NCBI RefSeq assembly: GCF_004402495.1
Contig: NZ_SOFH01000018.1
Location: forward strand, 248,001-312,000
From: Cryobacterium sp. HLT2-28
Lineage (GTDB): Bacteria; Actinomycetota; Actinomycetes; Actinomycetales; Microbacteriaceae
DNA length: 64,000 nucleotides
Direction: 5' to 3'
Shown here: positions 18,307 to 26,661 of the stretch, piece after piece
Position numbering within the stretch: position 1 is the first letter of the stretch
How the letters are laid out: every line of letters begins with the position of its first letter
Made by a program: the position numbers and the translations under genes
Notes under the pieces: generated by a model
What the model was told of the DNA's origin: nothing
Seen by the model: only the letters and a program-made list of their open reading frames with translations
Database searches by the model: none

Positions 18307-19920
18307 GTGAATATCACCAAACTAGGCGTCACCGCCATTACGCTCGCCGCCATCGGAGCTCTCACGCTCTCCGGCTGCGCCGGAGGGGGCGCCGCACCGG
18401 CGTCGAAGGCGAACGCGGACGCGATCATCTCGACGAACGGGTCGGAGCCCCAGAACCCGTTGATCCCGACGACGACGACCGAGACCGGCGGCGGCAAGAT
18501 CGTGAACTCGATCTTCGCGGGATTGGTCTATTACGACGCCACGGGGGCGACCGTGAACGACGTCGCCGAGGCGATCACGACCGACGACAACACGACGTAC
18601 ACCATCAAGATCAAGCCGGGACTCGCCTTCAGCGACGGCCAGGCGCTCACGTCGAACAGCTTCGTCGACGCGTGGCAGTACGGCGCGCTGCTCAGCAACG
18701 GCCAGCTGGGCAGCTCCTTCTTCTCGGACATCGCCGGCTACTCTGTCGAGACGGACAGCCCGCTGACCGGCCTCACGGTCGTCGACGACACCACCTTCAC
18801 GGTCGCCCTGACCGCCCCTCTGGCCGATTTCCCGCAGCGCCTCGGCTTCGCGGCGTTCTACCCGCTCCCGGCATCCGCGTTCGCGGATATGGCCGCGTTC
18901 GGGGAGAGCCCGATCGGCAACGGGCCGTACATGCTCGACGGCCCCAAGGCCTGGAAGCACAACGAGAAGATCGACCTCGTCGTCAACCCCTCCTACGACG
19001 GCGGACGGAAGCCGAAGAACGGCGGCCTGTCGATCACCTTCTACGCCAACGAGGGCGCGGCCTACTCCGACCTGCTCGCGAACAACCTCGACGTGCTCGA
19101 CTCGATCCCGGACAGCGCCTACGGCACGTACGAGAGCGACCTGGGCGACCGGGTCGTCAACCAGCCGGCCGCGATCCTGCAGGCCGTGACGATCCCGGCC
19201 CGGTTGCCGCACTTCTCCGGCGAGGAAGGCACCCTGCGTCGCCGGGCGCTCTCGATGGCGATCAACCGGGAGGAGATCACCAAGATCATCTTCTCCGGCA
19301 CCCGCACCCCGGCATCCGACTTCACCTCGCCCGTGCTCGACGGCTGGTCCGACACCCTCACGGGCGCGGACGTGCTCACGTTCAACGCCAAGCAGGCGAA
19401 GAAGCTCTGGGCTGAAGCCGACGCCATCTCGCCGTGGACCGGCAGCTTCCAGATCGCGTACAACGCCGACGGCGGCCACCAGGGCTGGGTCGACGCCGCG
19501 TCGAACAGCATCAAGAACACCCTCGGGATCGACGCCTCCGGCGCACCGACGCCGACGTTCGCCCAGGCCCGCACCGCGATCGCCGACCGGAGCATCCAGA
19601 CCGCGTTCCGGTCGGGCTGGCAGGCCGACTACCCGAGCCTGTACAACTTCCTCCAGCCGTCGTATGCGACCAAGGCCGGATCCAACGACGGGGAGTACTC
19701 GAACCCCGAATTCGACGCCCTGCTCGCGCGTGGTTCCGCCGAGGCCGACCTGACCGCGGCGAACAGCGACTTCCAGAAGGCGCAGGAGATCCTGCTGCAG
19801 GACCTGCCCGCGATCCCGCTCTGGTATGCCAATGTCACGGGCGGTGTCGGGCCCGATGTGCACGGCGTGGTCTTCGGCTGGGACTCGGTTCCGCTCTTCA
19901 CCGAGATCACCAAGGGCTAG
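18307..19920 (+). CDS. Peptide ABC transporter substrate-binding lipoprotein 2
   Basis: The 537-residue protein is a tandem paralogue of the receptor at 16593. The two align end to end with few gaps and long identical stretches such as WTGSFQIAYNADGGHQGWVD. They also share the ending NEITKG/TEITKG and even the following bases (tagtctgaact). The lipobox is again LSGC. The GTG at 18307 is fixed by AGGAGG; frames starting earlier would spoil the signal peptide. Differences cluster in surface-like and binding-cleft-adjacent segments, so specificity may differ. It is followed by a GC hairpin and then the permease genes. Confidence 0.92.
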   Translation: MNITKLGVTAITLAAIGALTLSGCAGGGAAPASKANADAIISTNGSEPQNPLIPTTTTETGGGKIVNSIFAGLVYYDATGATVNDVAEAITTDDNTTYTIKIKPGLAFSDGQALTSNSFVDAWQYGALLSNGQLGSSFFSDIAGYSVETDSPLTGLTVVDDTTFTVALTAPLADFPQRLGFAAFYPLPASAFADMAAFGESPIGNGPYMLDGPKAWKHNEKIDLVVNPSYDGGRKPKNGGLSITFYANEGAAYSDLLANNLDVLDSIPDSAYGTYESDLGDRVVNQPAAILQAVTIPARLPHFSGEEGTLRRRALSMAINREEITKIIFSGTRTPASDFTSPVLDGWSDTLTGADVLTFNAKQAKKLWAEADAISPWTGSFQIAYNADGGHQGWVDAASNSIKNTLGIDASGAPTPTFAQARTAIADRSIQTAFRSGWQADYPSLYNFLQPSYATKAGSNDGEYSNPEFDALLARGSAEADLTAANSDFQKAQEILLQDLPAIPLWYANVTGGVGPDVHGVVFGWDSVPLFTEITKG

Positions 19921-19934
19921 TCTGAACTAAACGC

Positions 19935-19969
19935 GCGCGGGGGCGATGGCCGACTCACCGCCCCCGCGC
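19935..19969 (+). terminator. GC-rich hairpin after second receptor gene
   Basis: GCGCGGGGGCG (19935-19945) and CGCCCCCGCGC (19959-19969) form a perfect 11-bp stem over a 13-base loop, without U-tract. It may reduce transcription into the permease genes. The remaining 150 bp to 20118 show no further clear signal. Confidence 0.65.
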
Positions 19970-20118
19970 CATGACCGACACGAAAAAACGCTGCACCCGG
20001 GCTCGGCTCGGAGTGTGCCGCCTTGCAGGTAACCTGTAAAAACTCCGGTCGCTCGATCACAGATAGGTTCCTCAGCCCGTATGACCAATTACACTGATCC
20101 GCAAGGCATAGGCGCCTC

Positions 20119-21048
20119 GTGACCGGATACATCTTCAGACGAATCCTTCAGGCGATCCCGGTGTTCCTGGGCACGACCTTCCTGATCTACTTCATGGTCT
20201 TCGCCATGCCGGGTGACCCGATCGTCGCCCTCTTCGGCGACAAGACCCCGAACCCGGCCGTCGTGGCCCAGCTGCGGGCCCAGTACCACCTGGACCAGCC
20301 GTTCATCGTGCAGTACCTGATCTACCTCGGCGGCATCTTCCGCGGGGACTTCGGACTGTCCTTCTCCGGTGAGCCCGTCACCGCGATCCTGGCCCGCACC
20401 TTCCCCGTCACGGCCCGGCTGGCCATCCTGGCCCTGCTGTTCGAGACGTTCTTCGGCATCCTGGTCGGGCTCGTCTCCGGCCTCCGCAAGGGCAAGCTGT
20501 TCGACGCGAGCTCGCTCGCCGTCAGCCTGATCCTGATCTCGTTGCCGATCTTCGTGATCGCGTTCGTCGGCCAGTACGTGTTCGGCGTCTGGCTCGGCTG
20601 GGCGCGCACCACGGTGAGCAGCGGCGCCCCCCTGCAGGACCTGATCCTGCCGGCCCTCGTGCTCGCGAGCGTGAGCTTCGCCCAGATCGTGCGCCTCACC
20701 CGGGCGTCGGTGATCGAGACCTCCGGGCTCGACTTCGTGCGCACCGCCTACAGCAAGGGGCTCAGCAGCCGCCGGGTCATCCCCGTGCACATCCTGCGCA
20801 ACTCGCTCATCCCGGTGGTCACCTACCTGGCCACGGACTTCGGCGTGCTCCTCGTCGGCGCCACGATCACGGAGGGCATCTTCAACGTCCCCGGCGTCGG
20901 AAACACCCTGTACCAGGCCATCATCCGCGGCGAGGGACCCACCGTGGTCTCCTTCGTCACCGTGATGGTCCTGATCTACCTCGTTGTCAACATCCTGGTG
21001 GACCTGTTCTACGGTCTGCTCGACCCAAGGATTCGCTATGTCAAGTAA
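20119..21048 (+). CDS. Peptide ABC transporter permease (DppB/OppB type)
   Basis: A 309-residue inner-membrane permease of the BPD_transp_1 family. The N-terminal MTGYIFRRILQAIPVFLGTTFLIYF helix is typical of the DppB/OppB subunit. RAQYHLDQPFIVQYLIYLGGIFRGDFGLSF is the conserved periplasmic loop, and the EAA-like coupling motif appears as FVRTAYSKGLSSRRVIPVH. With its partner it forms the channel. The GTG at 20119 has only a weak ribosome-binding site. It overlaps the next permease gene by 11 bp. Confidence 0.93.
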   Translation: MTGYIFRRILQAIPVFLGTTFLIYFMVFAMPGDPIVALFGDKTPNPAVVAQLRAQYHLDQPFIVQYLIYLGGIFRGDFGLSFSGEPVTAILARTFPVTARLAILALLFETFFGILVGLVSGLRKGKLFDASSLAVSLILISLPIFVIAFVGQYVFGVWLGWARTTVSSGAPLQDLILPALVLASVSFAQIVRLTRASVIETSGLDFVRTAYSKGLSSRRVIPVHILRNSLIPVVTYLATDFGVLLVGATITEGIFNVPGVGNTLYQAIIRGEGPTVVSFVTVMVLIYLVVNILVDLFYGLLDPRIRYVK

Positions 21049-22024
21049 CCCCACCGGCGGGCCCACCGCCGGCACCCCCGTCGGCGGACGCTCCAGCACC
21101 CACTACGTAGCCCCCCTCGATGAGACGCCGCTGGTCAGCGTCGACGCCGTCAAGGTGGCCGAGAAGCGCAGCAACCTCTGGATCGACGCCTGGCAGGACG
21201 TGCGTCGCCGGCCGATGTTCTGGATCTCCGCGGCCCTGATCCTCGTCGTCGCGCTGGTGGCGCTGTTCCCCGGCCTGTTCACCCAGACGCCGCCGAACAA
21301 CAACTGCATCCTCGGCAACAGCAACGGCGGGCCGGCCGACGGTCACCCGCTCGGCTTCACCAAGCAGGGTTGCGACATCTACTCGCGGATCGTGCACGGG
21401 ACGTCGACGTCGCTGTCGGTCGGTTTCATCGTGATCGTGCTGACGTCGACGCTCGGCATCCTGTTCGGTGCCTTCGCCGGTTTCTACGGCGGATGGGTCG
21501 ACGCCGTGCTGTCCCGCCTGGGCGACATCTTCTTCTCCATCCCGTACATCCTCGCCGCGGTCGTCATCATGTCGGTACTGTCCCAGTACCGGAGCGTGTG
21601 GAGCATTTCGCTCGCGATCGGTATCTTCGCCTGGCCGTCGACGGCCCGGGTGCTGAGATCGGAGATCCTCCGGGTGAAGAACGCGGACTTCGTCATGGCG
21701 TCCACTGCGCTCGGCCTGTCCCGGTTCAAGATCCTGCTCAAGCACGTGCTGCCGAACTCGATCGCCCCCGTGATCGTGATCACGACCATCTCCCTGGCCG
21801 GCGCCATCGTCGCCGAGGCCAGCCTGTCGTTCCTCGGCGTCGGCCTGGGCAGCAACATCATGAGCTGGGGCAACGACATCAACCAGGCCCAGAACGACCT
21901 GCGCACCGCCCCGCAGACGCTGATCCTGCCGTCCATCGCTCTCTCCGTTACCGTGTTCGCGTTCATCTCGCTCGGCGAGGTCGTACGCGACGCACTCGAC
22001 CCGAAGGCGAGGGCGCTTCGATGA
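21038..22024 (+). CDS. Peptide ABC transporter permease (DppC/OppC type)
   Basis: The 328-residue partner permease. A proline/glycine-rich cytoplasmic N-terminus of about 45 residues precedes RRPMFWISAALILVVALVALFP, the OppC_N helix. A periplasmic segment ending HPLGFTKQGCDIYSRIVHGTSTSLSVG matches the family DxxGRDxxSR region, with Cys-Asp in place of Arg-Asp. The coupling motif is FVMASTALGLSRFKILLKHVLPNS. The ATG at 21038 lies inside the end of the upstream permease, and the stop overlaps the ATPase start (ATGA), so the three genes are translationally linked. Confidence 0.93.
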   Translation: MSSNPTGGPTAGTPVGGRSSTHYVAPLDETPLVSVDAVKVAEKRSNLWIDAWQDVRRRPMFWISAALILVVALVALFPGLFTQTPPNNNCILGNSNGGPADGHPLGFTKQGCDIYSRIVHGTSTSLSVGFIVIVLTSTLGILFGAFAGFYGGWVDAVLSRLGDIFFSIPYILAAVVIMSVLSQYRSVWSISLAIGIFAWPSTARVLRSEILRVKNADFVMASTALGLSRFKILLKHVLPNSIAPVIVITTISLAGAIVAEASLSFLGVGLGSNIMSWGNDINQAQNDLRTAPQTLILPSIALSVTVFAFISLGEVVRDALDPKARALR

Positions 22025-23766
22025 GCGAGCCACTTTCCCCCAACGCAGCGGTGAAGCCGCTCCTCGAGATCAAGAACCTCCAGGTCGGCTTCCAGACCCA
22101 GAACGGCCTCGTCCCCGCCGTCAACGGCATCGACATCACCCTGATGCCCGGCCAGACCCTCGCCATCGTCGGCGAGAGCGGTTCCGGCAAGTCCACGACC
22201 GCGCACGCGATCATCAACCTGCTCCCCGGCTCCGGCCGGATCACGGGCGGCGAGGTGCTCTTCGAAGGCCGCGACCTCACCCGACTCAACGAGAAGCAGC
22301 TCGAAGAGGTGCGCGGGCGGATGATCGGCTTCGTGCCCCAGGACCCGATGGCCAACCTCAACCCGGTCTGGAGCATCGGCTTCCAGGTCGAAGAGGCCAT
22401 CCGGGCCAACGGCATCGCCACCGGCAAAGAGGTCAAGCAGCACGCCATCCGGGTGCTCAAGGAGGCCGGGCTGGCGGATGCCGACAAGCGGCTGCGCCAG
22501 TTCCCGCACCAGTTCTCCGGTGGCATGCGCCAGCGCGTCCTGATCGGGATGGGCCTCTCCTCCCGGCCCAAGCTGCTGATCGCCGACGAGCCGACCTCGG
22601 CCCTCGACGTCACGGTGCAGCGCGTCATCCTCGACCACCTCGCCACCCTGACCCGGGAAATCGGCACCGCCGTGCTCTTCATCACCCACGACCTGGGCCT
22701 CGCCGCCGAACGGGCCGAGCAGCTCGTCGTGATGTACAAGGGCAAGGTCGTCGAGTCCGGGCCGTCGCGGGAGATCCTCGAGAACCCGATCCACCCGTAC
22801 ACGCAGCGCCTCGTCGCCGCGGCGCCGAGCCTCGCCTCCCGGCGAATCCAGTCCTCCAACCGGAACCTGACCGACCTCGGCTACAGCGCCCCGCGCGCCG
22901 CCGAGGGCCTCGACCTGGTCGAGGCCGCCGAGGCGCGTGCCGGCAAGCAGGCCGCCACCACGAGCGCCGGCGGGCCGGCGATCAAGGTCGACGCCCTGAC
23001 CAAGATCTACAGGATCCGCGGCGCGAAGCGGGACGCCCGGGATTTCAAGGCCGTCGACGACGTCTCCTTCACGGTCGAGCGTGGCACCACCATGGCGCTC
23101 GTCGGCGAGTCCGGATCGGGCAAGTCCACCGTCGCGAAGCTCCTGCTCCGGCTCGAGGATGCCTCCAGTGGCACGATCGCGATCGGCGGCACTGACACCG
23201 CGGCGCTCCGCGGCCGGACCCTGCTGGACCTCCGGCGCACCATGCAGCCGGTCTTCCAGGACCCGTACGGTTCCCTCGACCCGCTGCGCAACATCGGCAA
23301 CACGATCGCTGAGCCGTTGCAGGTGCACCGGGTTGGCGACCGGGCGTCACGCCGGGCCAGGGTGGACGAACTGCTCGACCAGGTGGCGCTGCCCTCCGCA
23401 CTGGCGACCCGGTACCCGAACGAACTGTCCGGCGGTCAGCGCCAGCGCGTCGCGATCGCCCGGGCGCTCGCGCTCAAGCCGGAGATCGTGATCCTCGACG
23501 AGGCGGTGTCGGCGCTCGACGTGCTGGTTCAGGCCCAGATCCTGCGGTTGCTCGCCGACCTGCAGGCCGAACTCGGGTTGACCTACCTGTTCATCACCCA
23601 CGACCTCGCCGTCGTCCGCGTCATCGCCGACCACGTCTGCGTCATGCAGCGCGGCAAGATCGTGGAATCCTCGACCGTCGACAAGGTCTTCAACAACCCG
23701 CAGCAGGACTACACCAGGGAACTGCTCAACGCGATCCCCGGTGCGAACCTGAAGCTCGGCGTCTAG
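22021..23766 (+). CDS. Peptide ABC transporter double ATPase
   Basis: A 581-residue fusion of the DppD- and DppF-like ATPases. Domain 1 (about residues 15-270) has Walker A GESGSGKST, signature FSGGMRQR and Walker B LLIADEPTSALD. Domain 2 (about 320-575) has GESGSGKST, LSGGQRQR and VILDEAVSALD, where Ala replaces the usual Pro. Each domain ends in an oligopeptide-transporter tail with HPYTQRL or YTRELL. One polypeptide thus supplies both motor subunits for the adjacent permeases. The ATG at 22021 overlaps the permease stop; the frame is open 650 bp further upstream but that is antisense noise. Confidence 0.93.
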   Translation: MSEPLSPNAAVKPLLEIKNLQVGFQTQNGLVPAVNGIDITLMPGQTLAIVGESGSGKSTTAHAIINLLPGSGRITGGEVLFEGRDLTRLNEKQLEEVRGRMIGFVPQDPMANLNPVWSIGFQVEEAIRANGIATGKEVKQHAIRVLKEAGLADADKRLRQFPHQFSGGMRQRVLIGMGLSSRPKLLIADEPTSALDVTVQRVILDHLATLTREIGTAVLFITHDLGLAAERAEQLVVMYKGKVVESGPSREILENPIHPYTQRLVAAAPSLASRRIQSSNRNLTDLGYSAPRAAEGLDLVEAAEARAGKQAATTSAGGPAIKVDALTKIYRIRGAKRDARDFKAVDDVSFTVERGTTMALVGESGSGKSTVAKLLLRLEDASSGTIAIGGTDTAALRGRTLLDLRRTMQPVFQDPYGSLDPLRNIGNTIAEPLQVHRVGDRASRRARVDELLDQVALPSALATRYPNELSGGQRQRVAIARALALKPEIVILDEAVSALDVLVQAQILRLLADLQAELGLTYLFITHDLAVVRVIADHVCVMQRGKIVESSTVDKVFNNPQQDYTRELLNAIPGANLKLGV

Positions 23767-23828
23767 GACAGCCTGCCGTGCGGGAGGCCGGTCGCCCGTC
23801 CTCCCGCCGACCCGCCGGGGGAGGACGG

Positions 23829-24467
23829 ATGGCGACCGGCTCACCCGCGTCCACGTCCCGCACGACCACGTCCCGCACGACCACGTCCCGCACGACCACG
23901 TCCCGCACGATCACGTTCCGCGCGAACTCGTCCGGCCTGGTCTTCGCCGCGGTCGTCGTCGCCTGCGCCGTGCTGCTCGGCGATGCCGGTGCCCGGCAGC
24001 GCTGGGACGTCGTCGCCGCGGGATCACCCGCGGCGGTCCTGGTGCTCTGGGCGGCCTGGCTGGTGTACCTGCGGCCGTGCCTCCGGGTGGGCGACGACGG
24101 GCTCACCGTGGTCAACATCCTCCGCACCACCGTGGTGCCCTGGGACCAGGTCGACGAGGTGACGACCCGGTTCCAGACGGTCGTGGTCCTGGTGTCGGGG
24201 GAGCGGCTGCGCTGCTGGGGTGCGCCGACGGCGGCCCGGCCGGCGCGGCCGGGACGGGCGTACAGCCGTGCCCTGGCCCCGGACGGCCGGACACCCGGCT
24301 CCCCGGTGCAGGCGCTCGTCGACTCCCGGCTGGCGCGGACCGGTCGACCGGTCGGCCCGTCCGGAGCCGTCCTCCGGCGCTGGGACACCGTTCCGATCGG
24401 CGCCGGCCTGGCCCTTGCCCTGGTCGTGGCTGCCCAGCTCGCGGCCGCCGGGTCGCGCCTTCTCTGA
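23829..24467 (+). CDS. PH-like domain membrane protein with TSRTT repeats
   Basis: The 212-residue protein begins with a short Thr/Ser/Arg repeat region (units of TSRTT, residues about 9-28) encoded by 15-bp DNA repeats. Two hydrophobic helices follow (about 35-55 and 65-85), then a bacterial PH-like (bPH2/DUF2581-type) segment: LRVGDDGLTVVNILRTTVVPWDQVDEV. A last C-terminal helix precedes the end. This layout is common in actinobacterial small PH-domain membrane proteins of unknown role. GGAGG six bases before the ATG fixes the start. It follows the ATPase gene by 62 bp and may be only a passenger of that operon. Confidence 0.75.
   Translation: MATGSPASTSRTTTSRTTTSRTTTSRTITFRANSSGLVFAAVVVACAVLLGDAGARQRWDVVAAGSPAAVLVLWAAWLVYLRPCLRVGDDGLTVVNILRTTVVPWDQVDEVTTRFQTVVVLVSGERLRCWGAPTAARPARPGRAYSRALAPDGRTPGSPVQALVDSRLARTGRPVGPSGAVLRRWDTVPIGAGLALALVVAAQLAAAGSRLL
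23853..23912 (+). repeat. 15-bp coding tandem repeat
   Basis: Four nearly identical units of ACGTCCCGCACGACC (23853-23867, 23868-23882, 23883-23897 and 23898-23912, the last with one change) are followed by a degenerate fifth. Being a multiple of three, the array stays in frame and encodes Thr-Ser-Arg-Thr-Thr. Copy number is likely variable between strains. Confidence 0.85.
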
Positions 24468-24573
24468 CCGTCACCGCCTGCAGGAAATTCGAAGAATTAT
24501 CGTCTTTTCGCGAATGCTGCGACCCACCGGGTGGTGGCGCGCAGTTCCCTCACTCTGGCCTAGGCTCTCGGGT

Positions 24574-24587
24574 ACGCAACGTTGCGT
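24574..24587. promoter_or_regulatory. Perfect 14-bp palindrome, LacI-type operator candidate
   Basis: ACGCAACGTTGCGT is fully symmetrical around a central CG, the usual centre of LacI-family operators. It lies 49 bp before the leader ORF and 139 bp before the permease start of the second peptide transporter. A shorter TAACGTTA occurs at 16478-16485 upstream of the first transporter. The regulator is unknown. Confidence 0.5.
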
Positions 24588-24635
24588 CGGCCTGCACCTG
24601 TGTTCTTCCCACGAAGAAGACCGAAGGAGAAAATC

Positions 24636-24716
24636 GTGGTTTCAACCCGTTTGAGGATTGCCTTCCGGTGCAGTGCGCGGCATTCGCGCCCTCGGTCTGG
24701 ACCAGCGGTCCTGTAG
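24636..24716 (+). CDS. Putative 26-residue leader peptide
   Basis: A GTG at 24636 is preceded by a strong GAAGGAG at proper spacing and opens a 26-codon frame (VSTRLRIAFRCSARHSRPRS, then GPAVL reading on to TAG). It ends nine bases before the ATG of the next permease, in the same reading frame. The peptide is very basic, with six Arg and one Cys. The permease itself has a poor ribosome-binding site, so its translation may depend on this leader. Actinobacteria carry short leader peptides before some transport and sulfur genes; which signal this one might read is not known. Confidence 0.5.
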   Translation: MVSTRLRIAFRCSARHSRPRSGPAVL

Positions 24717-24725
24717 GCAGCCGGC

Positions 24726-25709
24726 ATGGCCTTCTACATCTTCAGGCGTTTCGTCAACTACTTCATCCTCTCGGCGATCGCGACCTGCCTCGCCTACGTC
24801 GTCGCCAGCCTCGCGCTCGACCCGGCCTCCAAGTACTACGGGCGCAACCCGCAGCCGTCCCAGCAGACGATCACGAACATCCTCAACGGCCTGGGCGTGA
24901 ACCCCGACGTGCCGGTGCTCGAGCGGCTCTGGAACTGGATCGTCAACCTCGTCGTGCACGGCTCGCTCGGCAACACGGTCGGCGGCACCTCGGTCGTCGA
25001 CCAGATCGTCTCCCGGTCTGGGGTGAGCCTGCGGCTGCTCCTGATCGGTTCCGTGATCGGCGCCATCGTCGGTGTGACCCTGGGCGTCTGGGGTGCCGTG
25101 CGCCAATACAAGTTCAGCGACCAGGTCGTCACCTACGGTTCCTACCTCGTCTTCGCCACCCCCACCTTCGTGATCGGCGTGCTGCTGATGATCGGCGCGA
25201 CCGCGCTGAACGGGGCGGCCGGGATGCAGCTGATCAACTTCACCGGGGAATACTCGGCCGGCCTCAGCGGCTCCTGGTGGGATCTCACCGCCGACCGTGC
25301 GGTGCACCTCCTGCTCCCGACCGTCGCGCTCGTGCTGATCGGCGCGGCCGGGTACTCGCGCTACCAGCGCAGCGTCATGCTCGACGTGCTCTCGGCCGAC
25401 TACATCCGCACGGCCAGGGCGAAGGGCCGCTCTCGCAACGCCGCCCTCGTGCGCCACGGCGTGCGGGTCGCCCTGATCCCGATGTCCACCTTCTTCGCCT
25501 ACAGCTTCGGCACCCTCGTCTCCGGGTCGATCATGCTGGAGATCGTGTTCTCCTTCCACGGGATGGGGGAGTTCACCCTCAACGCGATCACCCAGAGCGA
25601 CATCAACGCCGTCGCCGGGTCGACCCTGTTCCTGGCGGTGCTCGTGCTGTTCTCCTCGACCCTCTCCGAGGTCCTCTACGCCGCACTCGACCCGAGGGTG
25701 AGGAACTGA
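24726..25709 (+). CDS. Peptide ABC transporter permease, second system
   Basis: A 327-residue DppB/OppB-type permease beginning MAFYIFRRFVNYFILSAIATCLAYVVASLAL. The periplasmic region contains LERLWNWIVNLVVHGSLGNTV in place of the usual GDFGxS loop. The coupling motif is YIRTARAKGRSRNAALVRHGVR, and a late EIVFSFHGMGEF matches the family. It is clearly distinct from the permease at 20119. It starts the structural genes of a second importer; the next permease follows after a single base. Confidence 0.93.
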   Translation: MAFYIFRRFVNYFILSAIATCLAYVVASLALDPASKYYGRNPQPSQQTITNILNGLGVNPDVPVLERLWNWIVNLVVHGSLGNTVGGTSVVDQIVSRSGVSLRLLLIGSVIGAIVGVTLGVWGAVRQYKFSDQVVTYGSYLVFATPTFVIGVLLMIGATALNGAAGMQLINFTGEYSAGLSGSWWDLTADRAVHLLLPTVALVLIGAAGYSRYQRSVMLDVLSADYIRTARAKGRSRNAALVRHGVRVALIPMSTFFAYSFGTLVSGSIMLEIVFSFHGMGEFTLNAITQSDINAVAGSTLFLAVLVLFSSTLSEVLYAALDPRVRN

Positions 25710-25710
25710 C

Positions 25711-26661
25711 ATGTCCCTGCTGGAAGAAACCAACGCCGCCGGCGGCACCCCCGTCGCCACCCCGGCGCCCGGCCCGGCCACACCCGACGTCATCCGCTCG
25801 GCCAAACCGCTCTCCCGCGGCCGCCTGATCTGGCGCCGGCTCACCCAGACCTCACGGTTCTGGGCAGGGGCGATCGCCATCGCGGTCATCCTGCTCTGGG
25901 CCATCCTCGGCCCGCTGCTCTATCCCTACGACGCGACCGGCCGCGACCCGCTCAACATGGGTCTCGGCCCGACCCAGCTGCACTGGTTCGGCACCAACAA
26001 CATCGGCCAGGACCTGTACGCGCAAACCCTGGTCGGGCTTCAGAAGTCCATCGTGATCGGTCTGATCGCCGGCCCGCTCGGCACTCTGATCGCGGCCGTC
26101 GTCGGCTCGGTCGCCGGCTACCTGGGCGGCGTCGTCGACCGGGTGCTGGTCTGGTGCATCAACCTGCTGCTAGTGCTGCCGTCGTTCATTCTGCTCGTCA
26201 TCCTCAGCCCGCTGTTCAAGGGGCTGTCCTGGGTGTTCCTGACCATCTTCATCGCCGGGTTCAGCTGGATGATCATGGCCCAGGTGGTGAGGTCCCAGAC
26301 CAGGTCGCTGCGGGACCGCGACTTCGTCAAGGCCGCCCGCTACATGGGCGTGCCGATGCCCACCATCCTCGGCCGGCACATCATCCCCAACATCGCCTCC
26401 CTCCTGATCATCGACGCGACCCTCGGGGTGGTGGCGTCGATCCTCGCCGAGACCGGCCTCAGCTACTTCGGCTTCGGCATCCGCGCCCCGGATGTCTCCC
26501 TCGGCACCCTGCTGGCCGAGGGCACCAGCGCGGCCGTGACCCGGCCGTGGCTGTTCGTGTTCCCGGCCGGGGTGCTCATCCTCACCCTGTTCGCCGTCAG
26601 CCTGATCGGGGACGCCCTGCGCGACGCCGTCGACCCGACCTCGGGAGTCAACCGTGACTGA
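25711..26661 (+). CDS. Peptide ABC transporter permease, second system
   Basis: The 316-residue DppC/OppC-type partner. An Ala/Pro-rich cytoplasmic N-terminus leads to RLTQTSRFWAGAIAIAVILLW. LHWFGTNNIGQDLYAQTLVGLQKS corresponds to the conserved family loop, and FVKAARYMGVPMPTILGRHIIPN is the coupling helix. AGYSYFGFG-like ETGLSYFGFGIR is standard. Its last eight bases overlap the ATPase gene. Close packing of the permease, permease and ATPase genes indicates one mRNA. Confidence 0.93.
   Translation: MSLLEETNAAGGTPVATPAPGPATPDVIRSAKPLSRGRLIWRRLTQTSRFWAGAIAIAVILLWAILGPLLYPYDATGRDPLNMGLGPTQLHWFGTNNIGQDLYAQTLVGLQKSIVIGLIAGPLGTLIAAVVGSVAGYLGGVVDRVLVWCINLLLVLPSFILLVILSPLFKGLSWVFLTIFIAGFSWMIMAQVVRSQTRSLRDRDFVKAARYMGVPMPTILGRHIIPNIASLLIIDATLGVVASILAETGLSYFGFGIRAPDVSLGTLLAEGTSAAVTRPWLFVFPAGVLILTLFAVSLIGDALRDAVDPTSGVNRD

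Noticed and set aside
18307..19920. Second receptor gene as a pseudogene copy.
   Set aside because: The frame is intact, with good ribosome-binding site, signal peptide and full length.
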